Assembly: GCF_014649535.1 (NCBI RefSeq)
Contig: NZ_BMTF01000001.1
Location: forward strand, 179,872 to 243,871
Source: Streptomyces gelaticus
Lineage (GTDB): Bacteria; Actinomycetota; Actinomycetes; Streptomycetales; Streptomycetaceae
Direction of reading: 5' to 3'
DNA length: 64,000 nt
Part shown: positions 9,087 to 17,540 of the stretch, piece after piece
How positions within the stretch are numbered: position 1 is the stretch's first letter
Layout: every line of letters starts with the position of its first letter
Made by a program: the position numbers and the translations under genes
The notes under the pieces: model-generated
Seen by the model: only the letters and a program-made list of their open reading frames with translations
Database searches by the model: none
Told to the model about the DNA's origin: nothing

Positions 9087-9258
9087 ATCCGCACCGAGCC
9101 CCAGTTCAGTCGATTTCCGCTGTTCAACGGCTTGTCCTGGCGGTTTCGACGGACATAGCGTGCGCCTCCTGGTGCATGTGTGACGAGCCGCCATTGGATT
9201 TCTCAGAGCCGGAGCGCTGACAGATGACTTCGTTCACCACAACTTCGAAGGAGGGCCG

Positions 9259-10254
9259 ATGGGAATCGAAGTAGTCGTCGAGGGCCTCACGAAGTCCTTC
9301 GGCAAGCAGAACATCTGGCAGGACGTCACCCTCACACTGCCCGCCGGTGAAGTGAGCGTCATGCTCGGACCCTCCGGCACCGGAAAGACCGTCTTCCTGA
9401 AATCCATCATCGGTCTTCTGAAGCCCGAGCACGGACGCGTCCTCATCAACGGCGTCGACATGGTGAACAGCCCGGAACGCGAGATCATGGAGACCCGCAA
9501 ACTCTTCGGGCTCATGTTCCAGGACGGTGCCCTCTTCGGGTCGATGTCGCTCTTCGACAACATCGCCTTCCCCTTGCGTGAACACACCCGCAAGAAGGAA
9601 TCGGAAATCCGCCGCATCGTCATGGAACGGATCGACATCGTCGGTCTCCTCGGCGCCGAGGACAAACTCCCGGGCGAGATCTCCGGCGGGATGCGCAAGA
9701 GGGCCGGGCTGGCCCGCGCCCTCGTCCTGGACCCGCAGATCATCCTCTGCGACGAACCGGACTCCGGACTCGACCCGGTCCGCACCGCCTACATCTCCCA
9801 GCTGCTCATCGATCTCAACGCACAGATCGACGCGACGATGCTCATCGTCACCCACAACCTCGACATCGCGGCCACCGTCCCGGACAACATGGGGATGCTC
9901 TTCTGCCGCAACCTCGTCACCTTCGGGCCGCGCGAGGTGCTGCTCACCAGTGACATGCCGGTCGTCTCCCAGTTCCTCGCGGGGCGCCGCGAAGGGCCCA
10001 TCGGAATGGCCGAGGAGAAGGACGCCGCCACCCTCGCCGCCGAGGAGGTGAACGGCTACGGAGTCGGCATCAGCTCCGCCAACGCGCCGCGCACCGTCGT
10101 CCCGCAGCTGGAGCCCTCGCCCGGCATGCCCGTGCGGCAGGCCGCGCTGCGCCGCCGGGAACGGGTCCTGTCGATGATGGGCCAGCTGCCCGAGGCCGCC
10201 CGCACAGCCATCATGCAGAGCTACGCCCCGGCCGCGGGCGGTGAACGCCTGTGA
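9259..10254 (+). CDS. Mce transporter ATPase (MceG/MlaF/Mkl type)
   Basis: This 331-residue ABC ATPase energises the mce lipid importer. It shows Walker A GPSGTGKT at residues 37-44, Q-loop FQDGALFG near 87-94, signature ISGGM at 141-145, Walker B IILCDEPDSGLDP at 161-173 and the H-loop VTHNLD near 198. The distinctive QDGALFGSMSLFDNIAFPLR segment is typical of MlaF/MceG rather than other ABC proteins. A C-terminal tail of about 90 residues beyond the nucleotide-binding fold is usual for actinobacterial MceG. GGAGGG lies 4 bases before the ATG. The stop overlaps the next start as GTGA. In mycobacteria MceG is often unlinked; here it leads the operon. Confidence 0.95.
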   Translation: MGIEVVVEGLTKSFGKQNIWQDVTLTLPAGEVSVMLGPSGTGKTVFLKSIIGLLKPEHGRVLINGVDMVNSPEREIMETRKLFGLMFQDGALFGSMSLFDNIAFPLREHTRKKESEIRRIVMERIDIVGLLGAEDKLPGEISGGMRKRAGLARALVLDPQIILCDEPDSGLDPVRTAYISQLLIDLNAQIDATMLIVTHNLDIAATVPDNMGMLFCRNLVTFGPREVLLTSDMPVVSQFLAGRREGPIGMAEEKDAATLAAEEVNGYGVGISSANAPRTVVPQLEPSPGMPVRQAALRRRERVLSMMGQLPEAARTAIMQSYAPAAGGERL

Positions 10255-11102
10255 CGGCCCCCATGCCGGTGCTGCCTCCCGAGCCGCCGCCGGCCGACGC
10301 GGCGCCGCCGAAGGCACCGGAGCACAAGCCTGCGAGCCGGCTGCTCGCCCCGCTGCGCGAGACCGGGAAGCTGTTCTCCCTCGCCGCGACCGTGAGCCGG
10401 GAGGTCTTCCGACGGCCCTTCCAGGTACGGGAGTTCATCGAGCAGTTCTGGTTCGTCGCCAGCGTCACCATCCTGCCCGCCGCGCTCGTCTCGATCCCGT
10501 TCGGCGCCGTCATCGCCCTCCAGGTCGGATCGCTGACCCAGCAGCTCGGCGCCCAGTCCTTCACCGGCGGCGCCAGCGTCCTCGCCGTCATCCAGCAGGC
10601 CAGCCCGATCATCGTGGCCCTGTTGATCTCGGGCGCCGCCGGCTCGGCCATCTGCGCCGATCTCGGCTCGCGGAAGATCCGCGAGGAACTCGACGCGATG
10701 GAGGTCATGGGTGTCTCGCCCGTCCAGCGCCTCGTCGTCCCCCGCGTCCTCGCGACCATGCTGGTCGCCGTACTGCTGAACGGTCTGGTCTCCGTCGTCG
10801 GCACACTGGGCGGCTACTTCTTCAACGTGATCCTCCAGCACGGCACCCCCGGTGCCTATCTGGCCAGCTTCTCCGCCCTGGCCCAGCTCCCCGACCTGTA
10901 CATCAGTGAGGTCAAGGCGCTGATCTTCGGCTTCATCGCGGGCATCGTCGCCGCCTACCGGGGGCTCAACCCGCGCGGCGGCCCCAAGGGAGTCGGCGAC
11001 GCGGTGAACCAGTCCGTCGTCATCACCTTCATGCTGCTGTTCTTCGTGAACACGGTCCTCACGGCGATCTACCTCCAGATCGTCCCCGCGAAGGGGAGCT
11101 GA
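10251..11102 (+). CDS. MlaE/YrbE-family permease A of the mce locus
   Basis: This is an integral membrane permease of 283 residues and the first of the YrbE pair that forms the channel of the mce importer. After a Pro-rich cytoplasmic N-terminus come five to six hydrophobic segments. The family signature is IREELDAMEVMGVSPVQRLV followed by VPRVLATMLVAVLL, with the upstream core FGAVIALQVGSLTQQLGAQS. The GTG start overlaps the ATPase stop (GTGA), implying translational coupling and 1:1 production with its partner. The second permease follows after 3 bases. Confidence 0.94.
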   Translation: MTAPMPVLPPEPPPADAAPPKAPEHKPASRLLAPLRETGKLFSLAATVSREVFRRPFQVREFIEQFWFVASVTILPAALVSIPFGAVIALQVGSLTQQLGAQSFTGGASVLAVIQQASPIIVALLISGAAGSAICADLGSRKIREELDAMEVMGVSPVQRLVVPRVLATMLVAVLLNGLVSVVGTLGGYFFNVILQHGTPGAYLASFSALAQLPDLYISEVKALIFGFIAGIVAAYRGLNPRGGPKGVGDAVNQSVVITFMLLFFVNTVLTAIYLQIVPAKGS

Positions 11103-11105
11103 CCG

Positions 11106-11909
11106 ATGCCGATGCTCAGCTGGCTCGACCGATCCGGTGAACAACTCACCTTCTACGTACGCGCGTTGATCTGGGTTCCCCGGACCCTGCGCCGCTATCT
11201 GCGGGAGGTCCAGCGGCTGCTGGCCGAAGTGGCCTTCGGCAGCGGCGGACTCGGTGTCATCGGCGGCACCATCGGCGTGATGGTCGCGATGACCCTCTTC
11301 ACCGGCACCGTCGTCGGCCTCCAGGGGTACGCCGCCCTCAACCAGATCGGCACCTCCGCCTTCACCGGCTTCATCTCCGCCTACTTCAACACCCGCGAGA
11401 TCGCCCCGCTCGTCGCCGGACTCGCCCTCTCCGCGACCGTCGGCGCGGGCTTCACCGCTCAGCTCGGCGCGATGCGGATCAACGAGGAGGTCGACGCCCT
11501 GGAGGCGATGGGGGTGCGGTCCATGCCCTACCTCGTCTCCACCCGGATCATCGCCGGGGTCGTCGCGATCATCCCGCTGTACGCGATCGGGCTGCTCTCC
11601 TCGTACCTCGCGTCCCGCTCCATCACGGTCCTGTTCAACGGGCAGTCGGCGGGCACCTACGACCACTACTTCAATCTCTTCCTCTCCCCGGACGACGTGC
11701 TGCTGTCGGTGCTCAAGGTGCTGATCTTCAGTGTGATGGTGATCCTCGCCCACTGCTACTACGGCTTCCACGCCACCGGCGGGCCTGCCGGTGTGGGGGT
11801 CGCGGTCGGGCGGTCGGTGCGCAACGCCATCGTGCTCATCAGCGTCACCGACTTCTTCCTCTCGCTCGCCATCTGGGGCGCTACCACGACGGTGAAGGTG
11901 GCCGGCTGA
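11106..11909 (+). CDS. MlaE/YrbE-family permease B of the mce locus
   Basis: This 267-residue membrane protein pairs with the upstream permease. It contains TVVGLQGYAALNQIGTSAFT, then the MlaE signature INEEVDALEAMGVRSMPYLV and STRIIAGVVAIIPLYAIGLL. It starts 3 bases after the preceding stop and its TGA overlaps the ATG of the first MCE gene by one base (TGATG). The two permeases are divergent paralogues, as in all mce loci. Confidence 0.94.
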   Translation: MPMLSWLDRSGEQLTFYVRALIWVPRTLRRYLREVQRLLAEVAFGSGGLGVIGGTIGVMVAMTLFTGTVVGLQGYAALNQIGTSAFTGFISAYFNTREIAPLVAGLALSATVGAGFTAQLGAMRINEEVDALEAMGVRSMPYLVSTRIIAGVVAIIPLYAIGLLSSYLASRSITVLFNGQSAGTYDHYFNLFLSPDDVLLSVLKVLIFSVMVILAHCYYGFHATGGPAGVGVAVGRSVRNAIVLISVTDFFLSLAIWGATTTVKVAG

Positions 11910-13219
11910 TGAATTCCCACCGGACGCAGACCGTCCGCCGCAGACTCGCCGGAGTCGCCTTCCTCCTCGTGCCCGCCGTGCTCGTATGGATTTCGGTCTC
12001 GGTGTACCGCAAGGACTTCACCGACGACGCGACCGTGACCGTACGCACTTCCAGCGTCGGCAACGAGATGCACGACAACGCGGATGTGAAGCTGCGCGGC
12101 GTCGTCGTCGGGCAGGTCCGCGGCATCACGGCCGACGGGAACGGGGCCCGGCTCACCCTCGCCATCGAGCCCGACAAGCTCGACCGGATCCCGGCGGACG
12201 TGACCGCCCAGATGCTGCCCACCACGCTCTTCGGCGAACGGTTCGTCGCACTCGTACCACCCGAGATGCCGTCCACGCAGCCGCTGCGGGCCGGTTCCGT
12301 CATCCCGCAGGACCGCTCCAGCAACGCCATCGAGCTGGAGGAGGTCCTCGACAACGTCCTGCCGCTGCTGACCGCCGTCAAACCGGAGAAGCTCGCCGCC
12401 ACCCTGGGCGCCGTCTCCCAGGCCCTCCAGGGGCGCGGCGAGAAGCTCGGCGACACCCTCGTCACGCTCGATGCCCATCTGGCGAAGTTCAATCCCCAAC
12501 TCCCCACGCTCAACGCCGACATCAAGGAACTCGTCAAGGTGAGCAAGGTGTACGGGGACGCCGCGCCCGACGTCCTGGACGCACTGACCGACTTCACCAC
12601 CACCAGCGGCACCATCGCCGAACAGCAGGCGCAGCTCGCCGGGCTCTACGGGTCCACGACCGCGTCCGCGCGCGACCTGACCTCGTTCCTCCAGGAGAAC
12701 AAGGACAACCTGATCCGGCTCTCCGCCACGAGCAGGCCGACGCTGGAGCTGCTCGCGAAGTACTCGGACGAATTCCCCTGCACCCTGCGGACCATGGCGG
12801 GCTTCGTCCCGGCCATGGACAAGGCGCTCGGCAAGGGCACCGGCCGGCCCGGACTCCACGTCACCGTCAAGCCCGTGAAGTCGAAGGGCAAGTACGTGCC
12901 CGGCAAGGACACCCCGGTCTACCGCGCGACCGGCGGACCGCACTGCTACTCCGTGCCGTACGTGGGCAGGACCGTCCCGACCGCCGACGCCCGCACGACG
13001 GCGGTCACCCCGTCCGGCACCGCACGCGCCAGCGAACCGGTCGGCGCCACGTCCACCGCCGGGGACTCCGCCCTCGGCATGCCCAACTCCCCGCAGGAGA
13101 GCCGGCTCGTCAACGAGCTGGTCGCTCCCTCACTGAAAGTCCAGCCGCAGACCCTGCCCGACTGGAGCAGCGTGCTCATCGGTCCGGCCTTCCGCGGTGC
13201 GGAGGTGAAGCTCAAGTGA
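11909..13219 (+). CDS. MCE family protein A (lipid-binding)
   Basis: This is the first of six MCE proteins, 436 residues, anchored by one N-terminal helix (LAGVAFLLVPAVLVWISVSV). The MCE/MlaD domain occupies about residues 38-115, with MHDNADVKLRGVVVGQVRGI as its core. A long helical region follows (QALQGRGEKLGDTLVTLDAH, LTSFLQENKDNLIRLSATSR), and the C-terminus is Ser/Thr/Pro rich. MCE proteins assemble as hexamers forming a tunnel for hydrophobic substrates across the envelope. The cysteines in EFPCTLRT and PHCYSVPY, typical of MceA, are present. The ATG overlaps the permease stop by one base. Confidence 0.93.
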   Translation: MNSHRTQTVRRRLAGVAFLLVPAVLVWISVSVYRKDFTDDATVTVRTSSVGNEMHDNADVKLRGVVVGQVRGITADGNGARLTLAIEPDKLDRIPADVTAQMLPTTLFGERFVALVPPEMPSTQPLRAGSVIPQDRSSNAIELEEVLDNVLPLLTAVKPEKLAATLGAVSQALQGRGEKLGDTLVTLDAHLAKFNPQLPTLNADIKELVKVSKVYGDAAPDVLDALTDFTTTSGTIAEQQAQLAGLYGSTTASARDLTSFLQENKDNLIRLSATSRPTLELLAKYSDEFPCTLRTMAGFVPAMDKALGKGTGRPGLHVTVKPVKSKGKYVPGKDTPVYRATGGPHCYSVPYVGRTVPTADARTTAVTPSGTARASEPVGATSTAGDSALGMPNSPQESRLVNELVAPSLKVQPQTLPDWSSVLIGPAFRGAEVKLK

Positions 13220-14247
13220 AGCGCCGCTCTCTCGCCGCTCCGCTGACGAAATCGATCGTCTTCATCCTGGTGACCGTACTGGCCACCACCGTGCTGGCAC
13301 TGTCCATCGCCAACACCGGCGTCGGTGACACCACCACGTACAAGGCCAGGTTCACCGACGCGACCGGGCTGGTCGTCGGCGACAGCGTCCGGATCGCCGG
13401 GGTCAAGGTCGGGCAGGTCGAGTCCATCGAGGTGGCCGACAGGCGGCTCGCCGAGGTCGGCTTCGCCGTCCGCAAGGGGCGCAGGCTCCCCGCCTCGGTG
13501 ACCGCCTCGATCAAGTACCTCAACATGGTCGGCCAGCGCTACATCGACCTCGACCAGGGGGCCGGACCGGTCGGCAGGAGCTTCGCCGCCGGAGCGACCA
13601 TCCCGCTCTCCCGCACCACCCCGGCGCTCGACCTCACCCAGCTCTTCAACGGCTTCCAGCCGCTCTTCGAAGGGCTCTCCCCGCCCGACGTCAACCAGCT
13701 GGCCGGCTCCATCGTCCAGGTGCTCCAGGGCGAGGGCGGCACCGTCGACAGCATCCTCTCGCACGTCGGCTCACTGACCGGCACGGTCGCGGCCAAGGAC
13801 AAGGTGATCGGCGAGGTGATCAAGAACCTCAACACGGTCCTGAAGACCGTCAACGACCGCGAGGCCGGCTTCGACGACCTCGTCGACACCCTCCAGAAAC
13901 TCGTCACCGGATTCGCCGGCGACCGCAAACCGCTCGGTCAGGCGGTCACCGCCATGGGCGCACTCACCACCGTCACCGCGGACCTCCTCGACGAAGGCCG
14001 GGCGCCCCTCAAGAGCGACATCGGACAACTCGGCCGGCTCTCCGACCAGTTGGGCAAGGGCACCCCGCAGATCGAGAACTTCCTGCGGAAGACCCCGGCC
14101 AAGATGGCGGCGATCAGCCGGCTCACCTCCTACGGCTCATGGCTCAACCTCTACCTCTGCGAGGCCAGGGTCAGCGGAGTGACGACCGAGGACGGCAGCG
14201 CCCCGCCCACCGGCATCGTGGTCAGGAAGCCGAGGTGCCAGGCATGA
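13216..14247 (+). CDS. MCE family protein B
   Basis: This 343-residue MCE protein starts with GTG at 13216, which overlaps the preceding TGA (GTGA). It has an N-terminal anchor (LTKSIVFILVTVLATTVLAL) and an MCE domain containing ATGLVVGDSVRIAGVKVGQV and YLNMVGQRYIDLDQG. The helical region carries VNQLAGSIVQVLQGEGGTVD and AKDKVIGEVIKNLNTVLKTV. The end, GSWLNLYLCEARV, matches the MceB C-terminal motif with its cysteine, followed by KPRCQA. It is translationally coupled on both sides. Confidence 0.92.
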   Translation: MKRRSLAAPLTKSIVFILVTVLATTVLALSIANTGVGDTTTYKARFTDATGLVVGDSVRIAGVKVGQVESIEVADRRLAEVGFAVRKGRRLPASVTASIKYLNMVGQRYIDLDQGAGPVGRSFAAGATIPLSRTTPALDLTQLFNGFQPLFEGLSPPDVNQLAGSIVQVLQGEGGTVDSILSHVGSLTGTVAAKDKVIGEVIKNLNTVLKTVNDREAGFDDLVDTLQKLVTGFAGDRKPLGQAVTAMGALTTVTADLLDEGRAPLKSDIGQLGRLSDQLGKGTPQIENFLRKTPAKMAAISRLTSYGSWLNLYLCEARVSGVTTEDGSAPPTGIVVRKPRCQA

Positions 14248-15263
14248 GGATCAAACCCGTACGGGAACGCAACCCCGTCGCCGTGGCCGTCGTGGGGCTG
14301 GTCGTCCTCGCCCTCATCGGCCTGGGCGCCTACCGCGCCGACTCGCTGCCCTTCATCGGCGGCGGCACCACCTACAGCGCCGACTTCACCGAGTCCGCCG
14401 GACTGAGCGAGGGCGACGAGGTGCGGGTCGCCGGAGTGAAGGTCGGCGAGGTCACCGGTGTCTCGCTCGACGGCGCCAAGGTGAAGGTCGGCTTCAAGGT
14501 CGAGGACGTCTGGATCGGCAACGCCTCCACCGTCGGCATCGCCATCAAGGCCCTGCTCGGCGAGAAGTACCTTGCCGTCGACCCGCTGGGCAACGCCCCG
14601 CAGGACCCGCACGAGCGCATCGGGGCGAACCGCACCACCTCCCCGTACGACGTCACCCAGGCGTTCAACGGACTCGGCGAGACCATCGGCGAGATCGACA
14701 CCGCACAGCTCGCCAAGAGCTTCGAGACGATCTCCGCCACCTTCAAGGACTCCCCGCCGGACGTGAAGAGCGCGGCCGACGGCCTCTCCGCCCTCTCCAG
14801 GACCGTCTCCGAACGGGACGCCCAGCTCGCCACCCTCCTCAAGGGCAGCAAGCAGCTCACCAAGACCCTCGCCGACAAGAAGAGCAGCTTCGAAACCCTG
14901 CTGGAGGACGGCAATCTGCTCCTCGGCGAGATCCAGGCACGCCGCGACTCCATCCACCTGCTGCTCACCGGCACCAAGAACCTGGGCACCCAGCTCACCG
15001 GCCTCGTGCGGGACAACAACAAGCAGCTGGGGCCCACCCTGGACTCGCTCGGCCGGGTCACCGCCGTACTGGTGAAGAACCGCAAGAGCCTCGACAAGGT
15101 GCTCTCGCTCGCCGGCTCGTACAGCCGGCTCGTCGGCAACACCCTCGGCAGCGGCCGCTGGTTCGACAACTACGTCTGCGGAGTCGTCCCCAAGGAGTAC
15201 GTGCCCGCGGGCACACCCGCGGGGCCCGAGTGCAAGCCACCCGAGCAGCGAGGCGGCCGCTGA
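14244..15263 (+). CDS. MCE family protein C
   Basis: This 339-residue MCE protein starts at the ATG at 14244, which overlaps the preceding stop (ATGA). The anchor helix is NPVAVAVVGLVVLALIGLGA. The MCE domain contains ESAGLSEGDEVRVAGVKVGE and VGIAIKALLGEKYLAVDPLG. The helical domain has LLKGSKQLTKTLADKKSSFE and LLGEIQARRDSIHLLLTGTK. The protein ends with WFDNYVCGVVPKEYVPAG, a motif shared by MceC proteins. It lies one base before the next start. Confidence 0.92.
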   Translation: MRIKPVRERNPVAVAVVGLVVLALIGLGAYRADSLPFIGGGTTYSADFTESAGLSEGDEVRVAGVKVGEVTGVSLDGAKVKVGFKVEDVWIGNASTVGIAIKALLGEKYLAVDPLGNAPQDPHERIGANRTTSPYDVTQAFNGLGETIGEIDTAQLAKSFETISATFKDSPPDVKSAADGLSALSRTVSERDAQLATLLKGSKQLTKTLADKKSSFETLLEDGNLLLGEIQARRDSIHLLLTGTKNLGTQLTGLVRDNNKQLGPTLDSLGRVTAVLVKNRKSLDKVLSLAGSYSRLVGNTLGSGRWFDNYVCGVVPKEYVPAGTPAGPECKPPEQRGGR

Positions 15264-15264
15264 C

Positions 15265-16377
15265 ATGAGAATGAAGCGCATCGTCGGCATCGGCGCCGGA
15301 CTCGCCGTGGTGGCCGCAGCGGCCACCACCGGGGTGATGGCCATGGACGACGGGGGAACGACGACCATCACCGCCTATTTCGACCGGGCCACCGGCGTGT
15401 ACGCCGGATCGGACCTGCGGATCCTCGGTGTCAGGGTCGGCCGGGTGGAATCGGTCACGCCCCGGGGCAAGGAGGTCGAGGTCACCCTGCGGGTCGACAA
15501 GGGCGTCAAGGTCCCCAAGGGGGCGCATGCCGTGGTCGTCGCCCCCAGCCTCGTCGCCGACCGCTACGTCCAACTCGCCCCCGCCTACGACGGCGGACCG
15601 CAGATCGCGGACCACGCCGTACTGCCGGCCGCGAACAACGCCACACCCGTCGAGGTGGACCAGCTCTACGACTCCATCACGGAGCTCTCCAAGGCCCTCG
15701 GCCCGGACGGGGCCAACGCCGACGGAGCCCTCTCCGGACTCCTCGACACCGGGGCCGAGAACCTCGACGGCAACGGCAAGGCCATCGGCAACTCCATCGA
15801 GCAGTTCGGCAAGGCCACCAAGACCCTCGACAGGAGCAGCGGGAACCTCTTCGACACGCTGTCCTACCTCCAGTCCTTCACCACCATGCTGAAGGACAAC
15901 GACGGCAATGTCCGCGCCGCCGAACAACAGCTCAACTCGGTCACCGGATTCCTCGCCGAGGACAAGGAGAACCTCGGTGCCGCGCTGAAGGAACTGGGCA
16001 CCGCACTGGGGCAGGTCAAGGGCTTCATCCACAAGAACCGCGGCGCCCTCAAGGCGAATGTGGACGCCCTGGTACCGCTCACCCAGGCCCTGGTCGACCA
16101 GCGGGCCTCGCTCGCCGAGTCACTGGACACGCTGCCGCTCGCCGCGGGCAACGTCGTCAACGCCTACGACCCGGTGAACCGCACGCTCAACGGACGTACC
16201 AACCTCAACGAACTCTCCATGGGCGGGCCGCTCACCCGGGCCGACGGACTCGCCGGCCTCACCCCGGTGGACGGCGCACGCCGCAAGGAGCTGCCCACCC
16301 TGCCGCTCCCGGCCGTCGGCACCGTCTACGGCACCCCGGCGAAGAGCGCCACGGAAAAGAAGGGGGCGAACCGATGA
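15265..16377 (+). CDS. MCE family protein D
   Basis: This 370-residue MCE protein follows MCE C by one base. The N-terminal hydrophobic segment is short (IVGIGAGLAVVAAAATTGVM). The MCE domain has DRATGVYAGSDLRILGVRVG and VVVAPSLVADRYVQLAPAY. The downstream helical part contains LFDTLSYLQSFTTMLKDNDG and NVRAAEQQLNSVTGFLAEDK, a signature I associate with MceD. Its stop overlaps the next start (ATGA at 16374-16377). Confidence 0.92.
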   Translation: MRMKRIVGIGAGLAVVAAAATTGVMAMDDGGTTTITAYFDRATGVYAGSDLRILGVRVGRVESVTPRGKEVEVTLRVDKGVKVPKGAHAVVVAPSLVADRYVQLAPAYDGGPQIADHAVLPAANNATPVEVDQLYDSITELSKALGPDGANADGALSGLLDTGAENLDGNGKAIGNSIEQFGKATKTLDRSSGNLFDTLSYLQSFTTMLKDNDGNVRAAEQQLNSVTGFLAEDKENLGAALKELGTALGQVKGFIHKNRGALKANVDALVPLTQALVDQRASLAESLDTLPLAAGNVVNAYDPVNRTLNGRTNLNELSMGGPLTRADGLAGLTPVDGARRKELPTLPLPAVGTVYGTPAKSATEKKGANR

Positions 16378-17540
16378 GCCGCGTGCTGCGCAGACCCGGA
16401 GCCCGCACGACCGGCGTCGCCGCGGTGCTGGCCGTGGGCGTCGGCCTGGCCCTCGTCGTCACCTCTCCGGGCCTGCCCTCGTTCACCGGGATCGACCAGG
16501 TCCCGCTGCCCGGCGGCGCCGACCTCGGCGACCACCCGTACGAGATCACCGCGGAGTTCGCGGACGTACTCAGCCTCGCCCCGCAGGCGTCGGTGAAGGT
16601 CAACGACGTCGCCGTCGGCCGTGTCACCAAGGTCTCCCTGGGCTCGGGCAGCTGGAACGCCAAGGTCACCATGCGTGTCAACGGCAAGGTCGAACTGCCC
16701 GCCAACGCCTACGCCCACCTGGAACAGTCCAGCCTCCTCGGCGAGAAGTACATCCAGCTCGCCGCCCCCGCGCGCGGCACCGCACAGGGCAGGCTCGCCG
16801 ACGGAGACCGGATCCCGCTGTCCCGCACCAACCGGAACCCGGAGGTCGAAGAGGTCTTCGGCGCCCTGTCGATGCTCCTCAACGGCGGTGGCGTCAACCA
16901 GCTCAAGACCATCACCACCGAGCTCAACAAGGCACTCGCCGGACACGAACCCCAGCTGCGCTCCATGCTCGGCCGGGTCAACACCCTCGTCACCGACCTG
17001 GATGATCACAAGAAGGACATCACCGACGCCCTGGACGGGGTGAACCGGCTCTCCGCCACCCTCGCCACCCGCAAACAGGACGTCGGTACGGTCCTCACCG
17101 GGCTCAGCCCCGGCCTGAAGGTCCTGGAGAAGCAGCGCGGCTCGCTCCTCACCATGCTCCGTTCGCTCGACACCCTCTCCGCCGTCGCCGTCGACACGGT
17201 GAACAAGAGCAAGGCCGACATGATCGCCGACCTCAAGGCCCTCGCCCCCAGCCTCAAGGCGCTCGCCGATTCCGGCCGCGACCTGCCCGACTCCCTCCAG
17301 GTGCTGCTCACCTACCCGTTCACGGACGAGGTGCTGCGCGGGGTGAAGGGCGACTATCTCAACGTCTACCTGGATGTGACGGCCATGCCCGGCACACAGA
17401 TCGTCCCGCCGCTCGTTCCGGCGGTCCCTCCGCAGAGCGGGACCGGAACCAGCGGGACCGGAACCAGCCCGACCGGCCGGACCCTGCCGCTGCCCCTTCC
17501 CGCGGTCCCGACGGCGGGCACGGACGGGAGCAGCCGATGA
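16374..17540 (+). CDS. MCE family protein E, without lipobox
   Basis: This 388-residue MCE protein occupies the fifth position, which in mycobacteria is the lipoprotein LprK/MceE. After a hydrophobic segment (VAAVLAVGVGLALVVTSPGL) comes IDQVPLPGGADLGDHPYEIT, the diagnostic MceE start. The MCE domain has SLAPQASVKVNDVAVGRVTK and LEQSSLLGEKYIQLAAPARG. No cysteine follows the hydrophobic segment, so no lipobox is seen and it is probably membrane-anchored by the helix. The C-terminus carries repeats of SGTGTSPTG. ATGA overlaps couple it to both neighbours. Confidence 0.9.
   Translation: MSRVLRRPGARTTGVAAVLAVGVGLALVVTSPGLPSFTGIDQVPLPGGADLGDHPYEITAEFADVLSLAPQASVKVNDVAVGRVTKVSLGSGSWNAKVTMRVNGKVELPANAYAHLEQSSLLGEKYIQLAAPARGTAQGRLADGDRIPLSRTNRNPEVEEVFGALSMLLNGGGVNQLKTITTELNKALAGHEPQLRSMLGRVNTLVTDLDDHKKDITDALDGVNRLSATLATRKQDVGTVLTGLSPGLKVLEKQRGSLLTMLRSLDTLSAVAVDTVNKSKADMIADLKALAPSLKALADSGRDLPDSLQVLLTYPFTDEVLRGVKGDYLNVYLDVTAMPGTQIVPPLVPAVPPQSGTGTSGTGTSPTGRTLPLPLPAVPTAGTDGSSR

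Larger units (their letters stand above)
8689..9258. other. Intergenic region upstream of the mce operon
   Basis: No gene is supported here: frames on both strands lack codon bias. The stretch holds a terminator (8737-8775), two copies of a 16-bp dyad (8803-8818 and 9071-9086), a second hairpin (9047-9071), a run of A-rich sequence around 8845-8890 and the GGAGGG ribosome site (9249-9254) of the mce ATPase gene. The mce promoter should lie in it. Confidence 0.6.
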
